This document shows positions 54,501-64,000 of a stretch of DNA of 64,000 nucleotides, piece by piece. The stretch is from Physella acuta. Its lineage: Eukaryota > Mollusca > Gastropoda > Physidae. The position numbers were made by a program, and so were the translations under genes. Position 1 is the first letter of the stretch. Each line of letters opens with the position of its first letter. The stretch lies in the NCBI RefSeq assembly GCF_028476545.1, contig NW_026731985.1, positions 346,501 to 410,500 of the forward strand. Reading direction: 5' to 3'. A model generated the notes under the pieces. It ran no database searches and had not been told where the DNA came from. It saw only the letters and a program-made list of their open reading frames with translations.

Positions 54501-57500
54501 GTCTAAAAACTTTGTTGTCCGTCTGGTCTAAAAACTTTGTTGTCCGTCTGATATAAAAACTTTGTTGTCCTGTCCGTCTGGTCTAAAAACTTTGTTGTAC
54601 GTCTGGTCTAAAAACTTTGTTGTCCGTCTGGTCTAAAAACTTTGTTGTCCGTCTGGTCTAAAAACTTTGTTGTCCTGTCCGTCTGGTCTAAAAACTTTGT
54701 TGTCCTGTCCGTCTGGTCTAAAAACTTTGTTGTCCGTCTGGTCTAAAAACTTTGCTGTCCGTCTGGTCTAAAAACTTTGTTGTCCGTCTGGTCTAAAAAC
54801 CTAGTTGTCCTGTCTGTCTGGTCTAAAAACTTTGTTGTCCGTCTGGTCTAAAAACTTTGTTGTCCTTCTGGTCTAAAAACTTTGTTGTCCGTCTGGTCTA
54901 AAAACTTTGTTGTCCGTCTGGTCTAAAAACTTTGTTGTCCGTCTGGTCTAAAAACTTTGTTGTCCTGTCCGTCTGGTCTAAAAGATTTGTTGTCCTGTCC
55001 GTCTGGTCTAAAAACTTTGTTGTCCTGTCCGTCTGGTCTAAAAACTTTGTTGTCCGTCTGGTCTAAAAACTTTGCTGTCCGTCTGGTCTAAAAACTTTGT
55101 TGTCCTGTCCGTCTGGTCTAACAACATTGTTGTCCGTCTGGTCTAAAAACTTTGTTGTCCTGTCCGTCTGGTCTAAAAGCTTTGTTGTCCTGTCCGTCTG
55201 GTCTAAAAACTTTGTTGTCCGTCTGGTCTAAAAACTTTGTTGTCCGTCTGGTCTAAAAACTTTGTTGTCCGTCTGGTCTAAAAACTTTGTTGTCCGTCTG
55301 GTCTAAAAACTTTGTTGTCCGTCTGGTCTAAAAACTTTGTTGTCCGTCTGGTCTAAAAACTTTGTTGTCCTGTCCGTCTGGTCTAAAAACTTTGTTGTCC
55401 TGTCCGTCTGGTCTAAAAACTTTGTTGTCCGTCTGGTCTAAAAACTTTGCTGTCCGTCTGGTCTAAAAACTTTGTTGTCCTGTCCGTCTGGTCTAACAAC
55501 ATTGTTGTCCGTCTGGTCTAAAAACTTTGTTGTCCTGTCCGTCTGGTCTAAAAACTTTGTTGTCCTGTCCGTCTGGTCTAAAAACTTTGTTGTCCGTCTG
55601 GTCTAAAAACTTTGTTGTCCGTCTGGTCTAAAAACTTTGTTGTCCTGTCCGTCTGGTCTAAAAACTTTGTTGTCCGTCTGGTCTAAAAACTTTGTTGTCC
55701 GTCTGATATAAAAACTTTGTTGTCCTGTCCGTCTGGTCTAAAAACTTTGTTGTCCGTCTGGTCTAAAAACTTTGTTGTCCGTCTGGTCTAAAAACTTTGT
55801 TGTCCGTCTGATATAAAAACTTTGTTGTCCTGTCCGTCTGGTCTAAAAACTTTGTTGTCCGTATGGTCTAAAAACTTTGTTGTCCGTCTGATATAAAAAC
55901 TTTGTTGTCCTGTCCGTCTGGTCTAAAAACTTTGTTGTCCGTCTGGTCTAAAAACTTTGTTGTCCGTCTGGTCTAAAAACTTTGTTGTCCGTCTGATATA
56001 AAAACTTTGTTGTCCTGTCCGTCTGGTCTAAAAACTTTGTTGTACGTCTGGTCTAAAAACTGTGTTGTCCGTCTGGTCTAAAAACTTTGTTGTCCGTCTG
56101 GTCTAAAAACTTTGTTGTCCGTCTGGTCTAAAAACTTTGTTGTCCTGTCCGTCTGGTTTAAAAACTTTGTTGTCCGTCTGGTCTAAAAACTTTGTTGTCC
56201 GTCTGGTCTAAAAACTTTGTTGTCCGTCTGGTCTAAAAACTTTGTTGTCCGTCTGGTCTAAAAACTTTGTTGTCCTGTCCGTCTGGTCTAAAAGATTTGT
56301 TGTCCTGTCCGTCTGGTCTAAAAACTTTGCTGTCCGTCTGGTCTAAAAACTTTGTTGTCCGTCTGGTCTAAAAACTTTGTTGTCCTGTCCGTCTGGTCTA
56401 AAAACTTTGTTGTCCGTCTGGTCTAAAAACTTTGTTGTCCGTCTGATATAAAAACTTTGTTGTCCGTCTGGTCTAAAAACTTTGTTGTCCGTCTGGTCTA
56501 AAAACTTTGTTGTCCTGTCCGTCTGGTCTAAAAACTTTGTTGTCCTGTCCGTCTGGTCTAAAAACTTTGTTGTCCGTCTGGTCTAAAAACTTTGTTGTCC
56601 GTCTGATATAAAAACTTTGTTGTCCTGTCCGTCTGGTCTAAAAACTTTGTTGTCCGTCTGGTCTAAAAACTTTGTTGTCCGTCTGGTCTAAAAACTTTGT
56701 TGTCCGTCTGATATAAAAACTTTGTTGTCCTGTCCGTCTGGTCTAAAAACTTTGTTGTACGTCTGGTCTAAAAACTTTGTTGTCCGTCTGGTCTAAAAAC
56801 TTTGTTGTCCGTCTGGTCTAAAAACTTTGTTGTCCTGTCCGTCTGGTCTAAAAACTTTGTTGTCCTGTCCGTCTGGTCTAAAAACTTTGTTGTCCGTCTG
56901 GTCTAAAAACTTTGCTGTCCGTCTGGTCTAAAAACTTTGTTGTCCGTCTGGTCTAAAAACCTAGTTGTCCTGTCTGTCTGGTCTAAAAACTTTGTTGTCC
57001 GTCTGGTCTAAAAACTTTGTTGTCCTTCTGGTCTAAAAACTTTGTTGTCCGTCTGGTCTAAAAACTTTGTTGTCCGTCTGGTCTAAAAACTTTGTTGTCC
57101 GTCTGGTCTAAAAACTTTGTTGTCCTGTCCGTCTGGTCTAAAAGATTTGTTGTCCTGTCCGTCTGGTCTAAAAACTTTGTTGTCCTGTCCGTCTGGTCTA
57201 AAAACTTTGTTGTCCGTCTGGTCTAAAAACTTTGCTGTCCGTCTGGTCTAAAAACTTTGTTGTCCTGTCCGTCTGGTCTAACAACATTGTTGTCCGTCTG
57301 GTCTAAAAACTTTGTTGTCCTGTCCGTCTGGTCTAAAAGCTTTGTTGTCCTGTCCGTCTGGTCTAAAAACTTTGTTGTCCGTCTGGTCTAAAAACTTTGT
57401 TGTCCGTCTGGTCTAAAAACTTTGTTGTCCGTCTGGTCTAAAAACTTTGTTGTCCGTCTGGTCTAAAAACTTTGTTGTCCGTCTGGTCTAAAAACTTTGT

Positions 57501-58107
57501 TGTCCGTCTGGTCTAAAAACTTTGTTGTCCTGTCCGTCTGGTCTAAAAACTTTGTTGTCCTGTCCGTCTGGTCTAAAAACTTTGTTGTCCGTCTGGTCTA
57601 AAAACTTTGCTGTCCGTCTGGTCTAAAAACTTTGTTGTCCTGTCCGTCTGGTCTAACAACATTGTTGTCCGTCTGGTCTAAAAACTTTGTTGTCCTGTCC
57701 GTCTGGTCTAAAAACTTTGTTGTCCTGTCCGTCTGGTCTAAAAACTTTGTTGTCCGTCTGGTCTAAAAACTTTGTTGTCCGTCTGGTCTAAAAACTTTGT
57801 TGTCCTGTCCGTCTGGTCTAAAAACTTTGTTGTCCGTCTGGTCTAAAAACTTTGTTGTCCGTCTGATATAAAAACTTTGTTGTCCTGTCCGTCTGGTCTA
57901 AAAACTTTGTTGTCCGTCTGGTCTAAAAACTTTGTTGTCCGTCTGGTCTAAAAACTTTGTTGTCCGTCTGATATAAAAACTTTGTTGTCCTGTCCGTCTG
58001 GTCTAAAAACTTTGTTGTCCGTCTGGTCTAAAAACTTTGTTGTCCGTCTGGTCTAAAAACTTTGCTGTCTGTCTGGTCTAAAAAATGTGTTGTCCGTCTG
58101 GTCTAAA
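51588..58107. repeat. 6.5-kb satellite of a 25/30-bp unit, roughly 245 copies
   Basis: The basic unit is 'gtctggtctaaaaac' plus 'tttgttgtcc' (25 bp). A 30-bp form carries an extra 'tgtcc'. Variants (ATATAA for GTCTAA, AAGATT, ACAACATT, TTTGCTG) act as markers of higher-order structure. Unit spacing (25 or 30) never leaves room for other sequence. No open frame of note. Confidence 0.98.
53161..58020. repeat. 2,160-bp higher-order repeat within the giant array, about 2.25 copies
   Basis: Rare variants recur exactly 2,160 bp apart: 'gtatggtcta' at 53701 and 55861, 'aaaactgtgttgtcc' near 53895 and 56055, 'aaaacctagttgtcctgtct' near 54796 and 56956, 'acaacattgttg' near 53336, 55496 and 57656. All lines compared matched between about 53155 and 58020; the match breaks on the left near 53141. 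Confidence 0.93.
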
Positions 58108-59025
58108 GAGCGTGTCTCGCACTAAAAGTAGACTCTTTTCTTACGGTAAATGGAGCAGGTGCAGTAGAGTTTGCATGTTTTACTGACCACAGTTCAGTTT
58201 AAGAAATCGTAATGTAGCAAGCATCATGTCCAGCCGCCTTTACTTTCCAGCTTGTGCTCCATACTAATTCATGTAAAATGAACACCGCCATTTTTAGACT
58301 AGTTTTTGGCTAGTTCCTGCTAAACCAAGATTTTGCTGGCTAGTTCCACCAATCCCTACCGTAGTTCTAAAAATACCTAACCCTAGGTCCAGCTATCCCT
58401 GACCTTAGTTCCCCCAATCCCTGACCTAGTAGCAACAATCCATTACCCTAGTCCCACCAGTTCCTGAACCCAGTTCCACCAATCCCTGACATAGTTGCAA
58501 CAATCCCCGACCCCCACCAATACATTACCCTAGTTGCAGGCACCCCATTGTTGTGCGCCATTAGACTCCCCCCACGGAAAGGCTGCGGCTTCCAGAAACA
58601 TTTGACACCCCTAGAGCCTGCCCGCCCCAGTTGTTATGCCAACGATGCACGCCAAAGCACACAATTGTGGTCACGTGGTTCCCGCCAGGCGCGGTTGTCT
58701 CAGCATCTGCTCGCCACGGATCGCTTGACGCAATCGTCTGCTAACATTTTCTTCTTGTTTTTCGTGTTGAAAAAAAAATCATGTTCATTTTCTTGTCATA
58801 GAAACATCTTTATCTCACTTATCTCAGATTGTACTTCTCAAGAGTTCACCTCACTGAGCTTATTTGACGGACCCCCACACTTTATTTACCGTCCAGCCCT
58901 CCCCCCACCCCTAACATTTTATGACGTTCCTTGATCTCACCCTAACAACATTATTTGAGTTCCCTCAACTCTCAACACATTATGTACCACAAAACATTGA
59001 AATGTTAGATCACTAACCCTTACAA
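58108..59025. other. gap with possible SINE fragment and a GC-rich island
   Basis: At about 58125-58245 there is weak resemblance to a reversed SINE ('gcagtagagttt', 'cagccgcctttactttcc'). 58330-58530 has loose 'ccaccaatccctgaccta' repeats. A GC-rich patch at 58545-58745 contains CACGTG and CAATTG. The 128-codon frame at 58548-58934 looks non-coding. Confidence 0.35.
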
Positions 59026-59029
59026 ACGA

Positions 59030-59160
59030 TTGCTATGTTCAACTACTGACCCTTACAAATGTTCAACTACTGACCCCTACAAATGTTTAACTACTGACCC
59101 CTACCAATGTTCAACTAATGACCCCTACACATGTTTAACTACTGACCATTACAAAACTTC
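59030..59160. repeat. about 23-bp repeat, 5 copies
   Basis: Units 'tgttcaactactgaccccta' plus 'caaa'. Confidence 0.85.
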
Positions 59161-59179
59161 GATAAACATTCCTGCCAAA

Positions 59180-59450
59180 AACTAAAAAGTTATAAAACTG
59201 TCTTATAAAAAAATCGAACTAAAATGTTATAAAACTGTCTTATAAAAAAATCGAACTAAAATGTTATAAAACTGTCTTATAAAAAAATCGAACTAAAATG
59301 TTATAAAACTGTCTTATAAAAAAAATCGAACTAAAATGTTATAAAACTGTCTTATAAAAAAATCGAACTAAAATGTTATAAAACTGTCTTATAAAAAAAT
59401 CGAACTAAAATGTTATTAAACCGTCTTTTAAAAAAATTGAACTAAAGGTA
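59180..59450. repeat. 37-bp minisatellite, about 7 copies
   Basis: Units 'aaaatgttataaaactgtct' plus 'tataaaaaaatcgaact'. Confidence 0.94.
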
Positions 59451-61764
59451 ACAAGGAAATGTTGTTGGTTTAAATTTACAGAAAGTTAATTAAAAATTTC
59501 TCCAAAAAACTTTTTGGATGGAGTTCGCAGTAAAACTATTGCAACAATAGGATAATTGAATTATTTTGTTTTCTTGTAGCTTTTTGGTACTTAGACCATC
59601 AATAGCAAGGGATAAAAGAAAATAGCCAGAATTATCAGAAAAATTGTTATAAAGGTGCGATAGTGTGATCTGATGCAAACGTTTTTATTTTTAAAACTGA
59701 ATTGAAAAAAAAAACAACTGACCAAACAACTTACACTATCTCACAGGCTCTATGTAACAGATACGGAAAGCTTCATGATATATTTTTGATGGATGACATT
59801 TTTTGCGTTATATAACAAGTCCACGACCAACGATTTAACGTTTGGACCGTCAGTTTATCATTACGTAACTCATGGTTTTATTTAGAATGAAAAGAAAATG
59901 TCCAACTATCAGACACAAACTCTGGAACCTTAGAGAACAGTTCGCAGTTTACCTTAATACGTTTTCTTAAACTCCGCTGTTTGAAGAGCCGTGAAAACCG
60001 GCTTTTTATGTTTCCGGGCGGCAGACGACACAGCCGGTCCTTGCCGTCATCATTAATCAGACGAACCGGAAGTTTTAATTGGCCGTGGCATAAGGCAAGC
60101 CCGGGGGGAGGGGGTAGCTTTTATCTCAGCGTTCTTGTGGGGTGAAATTGACTGGCCGTTCCTTCCACATCAAACAGCGTGAAACCCCGCAATGTCAAAC
60201 TTTCTTATTGGAAGCCCTGTAATTAGCGGCATGGCTGATTGCGTCTCTGGCTACATGCGCCTACAGCAATCTTACACAGCATTATATGCAGGTCTGTTAG
60301 ACAGCCACGCGCAACAGCCGTGTTCTGTAGAGAAGTTCTATTGCCTATTTACAGCCGTGTTCTACAGCCGTGTTCTACAGCCGTGTTCTATAGAGAAGTT
60401 CTATTGACATAGACGGACCAAGAAAAGGGTTGATATTAGCCGCCGCCCCCACCCCCAATTTGATATTTTCGAAAAAAAGTTGAGAATGTTGTTCTTTTTA
60501 CAGGAATATATTTTAAATGCAATGTAGTTAGCCTTTCTGAATGTATGTTGGTATAACTATGGTCAGATCTCTGGAGGGACGGGGGACGGGGGGGGGGGCT
60601 TATCTCCACCATCATCAAATACCCCGACTAGATCGGCTTTAGTCCGTGCTGTAGCCGTATTTACAGCCGTATTCACAGCAGTGTTCTACAGCCGTGTTAT
60701 GTACTACAGCTGTGCAACAGCCGTTCTTTCAGTCGTAGCCGTGTCTACAGCCGTATTTTAAAATCCCTTTTAAAAAACCCGGACTACCCTTGTACTACCA
60801 TCCTGACCTTTGCCCCCCATCATTGAGGGTGCAGTTAGTTGAAGGAGTGTGAACGGTTCTACACCCCTACAATAAATACCTGAAGACAAATTACTAGGCC
60901 GCCTTGATCGTGTATTGGCACGTCCTGGCCTCGCTAGATCTAAAGCTTACGCGCGGGCTGACTAATTAATTAGCTTCAACTTGTAAACACACCTCCATGT
61001 TAAATGAGGCAACTCCTGTTTAATGTCACTCAAGTGGCCAGTTAAATTTGCACTGTGTGAGTTCCGTTTGTTTGGGAAATTATACTGAACGCCTTTTGGT
61101 TTCTAAACATATTTAATTACAATGAACATGATTTTAACGTTTGTTTAGTTTTGGTCACCAAAAAAAATATATATTTAAAAGTCGAGGGGTTAGCGCTAGT
61201 TAATACTTAACCTCTATGTGATAAGTTTCACTTTTTAAACGTGTTCACATTTTTAGTGAACATTTAGTGAACACACGAGATCAGGGGGAAAGAGAAGAAG
61301 CACATCAATAGGGTACAGGGAGAATCTAGATTGGTGTGGTGACCAGAATATTTGGTTGGGGGGAGGGGAAAGAAGGGGATTATCGAACTTTCGGTAGCTG
61401 AGTTTGTTTTTGTGCAGATTGTTTTGTTTGAGGATGGGGATCAGAGTAAAAAAAAAAGATAATTAATTACTAGATTGAAATAATCAGTTGTTTTTACAGA
61501 CGAGGAAGGGTATATTTTAATTAATATAGCCTACCAACCAATTATCAATGTAACCTTTAATTGATGTAAGCATTTTAACTAATAACAGTATCTAATAATC
61601 ATATGCATTCATCTAGCTTTTAATTAAGTAATACTGCATTTAGTTATCAGGGGCTAATTAATGTATACTCTTATCAGTGTACGGTTTAATTAGAATCTAA
61701 TTAAAAGGTTTAATTAAAATATGAATTTGATTTGATTAATGCCGTATGTAATTACCAGGTATAA

Positions 61765-61765
<1 letters not shown>
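59451..61765. other. low-repeat stretch downstream of Twist
   Basis: Mostly unique. Short 'acagccgtgttcta' repeats occur at 60315-60400 and 60640-60755. A GC-richer patch at 59985-60125 and a TAATTA/TTAATTAA-rich part at 60955-61740 could contain regulatory sites for Twist, since this is the least repetitive DNA beside it. No exon supported. Confidence 0.4.

Positions 61766-61843
<78 letters not shown>
61766..61843. repeat. TA microsatellite
   Basis: Lies immediately downstream of the Twist 3' UTR donor candidate. Confidence 0.97.
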
Positions 61844-61849
<6 letters not shown>

Positions 61850-61860
61850 TTAAATTATCA

Positions 61861-61884
61861 ACCTACCATTTTTGTGGGTGTTGG
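61861..61884 (-). promoter_or_regulatory. twist: probable 3' UTR splice donor of Twist
   Basis: Eighteen bases after the stop, AAAAATG|GTAGGT looks like a donor (last exon base 61867). Vertebrate TWIST1 also has an intron just after its stop codon. At this distance the junction would not be expected to trigger nonsense-mediated decay. The matching downstream exon was not found with certainty; 44278 is one possible acceptor. Confidence 0.5.
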
Positions 61885-62616
61885 CTAGTGTCCTAGAGTC
61901 GACCACGCCCCCTCCATCCTCCACACACTGAAGGCATAGCTAAGCCTCTCGCTGGCCACATAGCTGCAGCTAGTGCTCATCTTCGTGTCCGGCTGGTCAC
62001 TCCGCAGTACCTGGTACAGGAAATCAATGTACCGTGACGCCAGTTTCAGAGTCTGAATCTTGCTGAGTTTGTCTGACGGCAGAGTGGGAATGATCTGACG
62101 AAGTTGGGCGAACGCTTCGTTTAGCGACTGCGTTCTCTGTCTCTCTCGGACGTTCGCCAACACCCGCTGGTTCTGAAGATCCTCGACTGACTGAGTCTGT
62201 TTCTTGACCTTCTTCCGACTGCTGACCCCGGAAGTAGAGTTGGAGTCACTGTTCTCTGATGACCGGCTGTGTGTGGCAGGATCTGGGCTCATATAAGACG
62301 GGCTACCGTCCAGAGACTGGTCCAGAGATTGTTCCAGAGATTTAGACTCAGCTGTGTAGAGATCATCGTCTGTGAAGTTGAAAGCTCGTTTTCTCTGCAT
62401 TGGTTTTTCTTCCTTTAAAGCTGTGGATATGTCTTCAGATTTGACAAAGTGTTGAACTTTGACCCCGTCAAAGCGAGGGTCGGGCGAGACCCGGGTGTCC
62501 AGTGACGAGTCGGGGTCGGGGTGAGAGGTGCTCACGTGAGGGGAGAGAACCCCGTCTAGTCTGGTCAACTTGTCGCTCTTCTCTGTTGAAGGGAGGGACA
62601 GTCGGTCAGAGGTCAT
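61885..62616 (-). CDS. twist: Twist-family bHLH transcription factor
   Basis: A 243-residue nuclear DNA-binding protein that, in animals, binds E-boxes (CANNTG) as a dimer and directs mesoderm and mesenchyme development. A basic, Ser-rich N-terminal half (RKKVKK) precedes the bHLH at about residues 151-203 ([50 protein letters not shown]). This matches TWIST1 at almost every position. The Twist-specific WR box [16 protein letters not shown] lies near the C-terminus. The ATG at 62614-62616 is preferred over one 24 bases upstream because CCCTAG|GTTTGGCC just before it looks like a splice acceptor (5' UTR intron). The whole coding region is one exon, as in vertebrate TWIST1. Intact. Confidence 0.97.
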   Translation of the reverse strand: MTSDRLSLPSTEKSDKLTRLDGVLSPHVSTSHPDPDSSLDTRVSPDPRFDGVKVQHFVKSEDISTALKEEKPMQRKRAFNFTDDDLYTAESKSLEQSLDQSLDGSPSYMSPDPATHSRSSENSDSNSTSGVSSRKKVKKQTQSVEDLQNQRVLANVRERQRTQSLNEAFAQLRQIIPTLPSDKLSKIQTLKLASRYIDFLYQVLRSDQPDTKMSTSCSYVASERLSYAFSVWRMEGAWSTLGH

Positions 62617-63480
62617 GGCCAAACCTAGGGAACAAACCACGTGACTTTAGTGTGAGCAGTATCAACACGTGTGTGAGTGTTTCTATGTTTGTGTGAGTGT
62701 GTATATGTGAGCGGTGTATGTTGAGTGTTACGTATGGTGCATACATTATATAACATACAGTGGTAAGTGCTTAGTTTACACATTTATTACAGTGTATAAA
62801 ATGGGGTGGTGCCGTGGTGCTATAGCTTTATATAACACTATCTTTTATTTGTTATAGTTTCTATTTTCACAACAACAAAAAAATAAAAATAAAAAACAAA
62901 CAAAGCTAGTTTTGGTGTACATGTACAAATTGTAAACGTATGATGTAACCTATATATGTTAGCCTATTATGAGACAGCTGGATAAAAAAATTACAACACA
63001 CATGCTCTCAATTTCTCGTTATATGATCGCATTAAAAACGTTCTCACATGTTTTATTATCTTAGTTATCATTAGTGTTCTGAGGCTGGAAAAGTCTAACC
63101 CTAACCCTAACCCATGAACCAACCTTAACCCGTACTGTTTGCTCTAGCCTCACTCACCACATGAAAAACTCTGTTTGTCTATGAAAGTAGAAGAGGGCCA
63201 AAATGGCCTAATTGAGCCAAAGCTGGACAGGTGTATCTGGCTGCTCGCAGCAAAAAAATCCGGAGCAGCAGAAACGATACTTGTAATCAAACCTAATAAA
63301 AGCTTTTCTTTTTCGGCAGCTGTAACAATATTCTGTTAAGCTGTTGTGCTCGATCATGCACCATGTAGCCATTACAGCCAACACGTTCAACTTTTTCTAG
63401 CTACAGCTAAACACATTATCGTGTTTGGTGAGGGAATACAAATATTTGATACCTTCAACCGCTATAACTAATTAAGTTTC
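62617..63480. other. 5' flank / probable 5' UTR intron of Twist
   Basis: It begins with the acceptor-like CCCTAG and contains CACGTG at about 62639-62644. A short telomere-like run of CCCTAA (three units) lies at about 63099-63116. No other coding exon found. Confidence 0.4.
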
Positions 63481-63745
63481 TATTTGATGCGTTCAGCTGT
63501 CAGAACTAATCAAATCTCTGTTTAACAAGACACCTTTTATAAAAATTAATCTATCAAATCAAATTTCTTACTAACAAGACACCTTTTATAATAATTAATC
63601 TATCAAATCAAATTTCTTTTTAACCAGGCACCTTTTATATTATAAAATTATCTTATCTAATCTATTTTTAATAAGACGCTTTTATAATAATTAAACTATC
63701 TTATCACATTTCGTTTCCACAAGGCACCTTTTATAAGTAAACTAT
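63480..63745. repeat. imperfect 55-60-bp repeat, about 4-5 copies
   Basis: Units share 'ggcaccttttataa' / 'gacaccttttataataatta' and 'atctatcaaatcaaatttct'. Confidence 0.85.
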
Positions 63746-63776
63746 CAAAACTAGAAGTAAAAAAAAAATTTGATTA

Positions 63777-63782
<6 letters not shown>

Positions 63783-63862
<80 letters not shown>
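63783..63862. repeat. TA microsatellite
   Basis: About 80 bp of TA. Confidence 0.97.
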
Positions 63863-63866
<4 letters not shown>

Positions 63867-64000
63867 GTTTAGATTGGATAATCAAATTAAAAAGTATATT
63901 TAGCTTTTAATTAAAAAACATTAAAAAAAAACAACTAGCCAACAATTTCACAAGATCAACAAAAACATTTTCTAAGATTTAAAGTATTTATTTTCGTGTA

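Noticed and set aside
51588-58107. CRISPR-like array
   Set aside because: Repeats are contiguous with no unique spacers, and the genome is eukaryotic.
58548-58934. 128-codon plus-strand frame in the GC-rich island
   Set aside because: Low-complexity FFLFFVLKKK and proline-rich ends, no recognisable domain, no splice sites placed sensibly.

Overview
The window is eukaryotic: genes are interrupted by many GT-AG introns, and the DNA is A/T-rich and crowded with minisatellites, MITEs and tRNA-derived SINEs. The proteins (a DAPK1-type ankyrin/ROC/COR/death protein, a secreted leucine-rich-repeat protein and a Twist bHLH factor) point to a bilaterian animal. The style of the repeats suggests a mollusc, perhaps a gastropod, but that is inference.

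Layout. 1-5.4 kb: sparse DNA with a microsatellite and an 82-bp tandem repeat, then a possible 10-codon first exon at 3503-3532. 5.37-13.64 kb, plus strand: 19 well-supported exons of a DAPK1-family gene covering all domains downstream of the kinase/CaM region; no kinase exon was found in the window. 15.6-39.0 kb, minus strand: an eight-exon secreted LRR gene (about 536 aa, signal peptide, LRRNT, about 17 LRRs, LRRCT) converging on the DAPK gene. Its terminal exon exists in three near-identical copies (15.6, 22.2 and 28.6 kb), each with its own splice acceptor, stop and AATAAA, carried on about 6.4-kb tandem segmental duplications. 39-61 kb: a gene-poor mosaic of more than a dozen unrelated minisatellites, including a 6.5-kb array of a 25/30-bp unit with a 2,160-bp higher-order repeat. 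It holds one orphan exon candidate (44125-44278, minus). 61.9-62.6 kb, minus strand: an intact Twist coding exon with bHLH and WR box, and probable introns in both UTRs.

Most unusual feature: several tandem arrays in the LRR gene are built from its own splice junctions. The arrays beside the exon 1 donor, exon 3 acceptor, exon 3 donor, exon 4 acceptor and exon 4 donor all have units containing the adjacent splice site, and the acceptor-derived ones also include coding sequence. The DAPK gene shows two small versions after the exons ending at 8215 and 8532. The gene therefore offers dozens of decoy splice sites per intron. Some would give in-frame insertions, others an immediate stop.

Mobile elements: four hAT-type MITE loci (11316, 37533 and 40402 with exact 8-bp target duplications; 17946 and its segmental copy at 26459), two TTAA-flanked inverted-repeat elements (12746, 28975), and a tRNA-Ser-like SINE family on both strands. 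The 3' part of one SINE has been amplified into a 19-copy, 39-bp array with an unbroken reading frame. No RNA gene, CRISPR array or retrovirus-like element could be supported.
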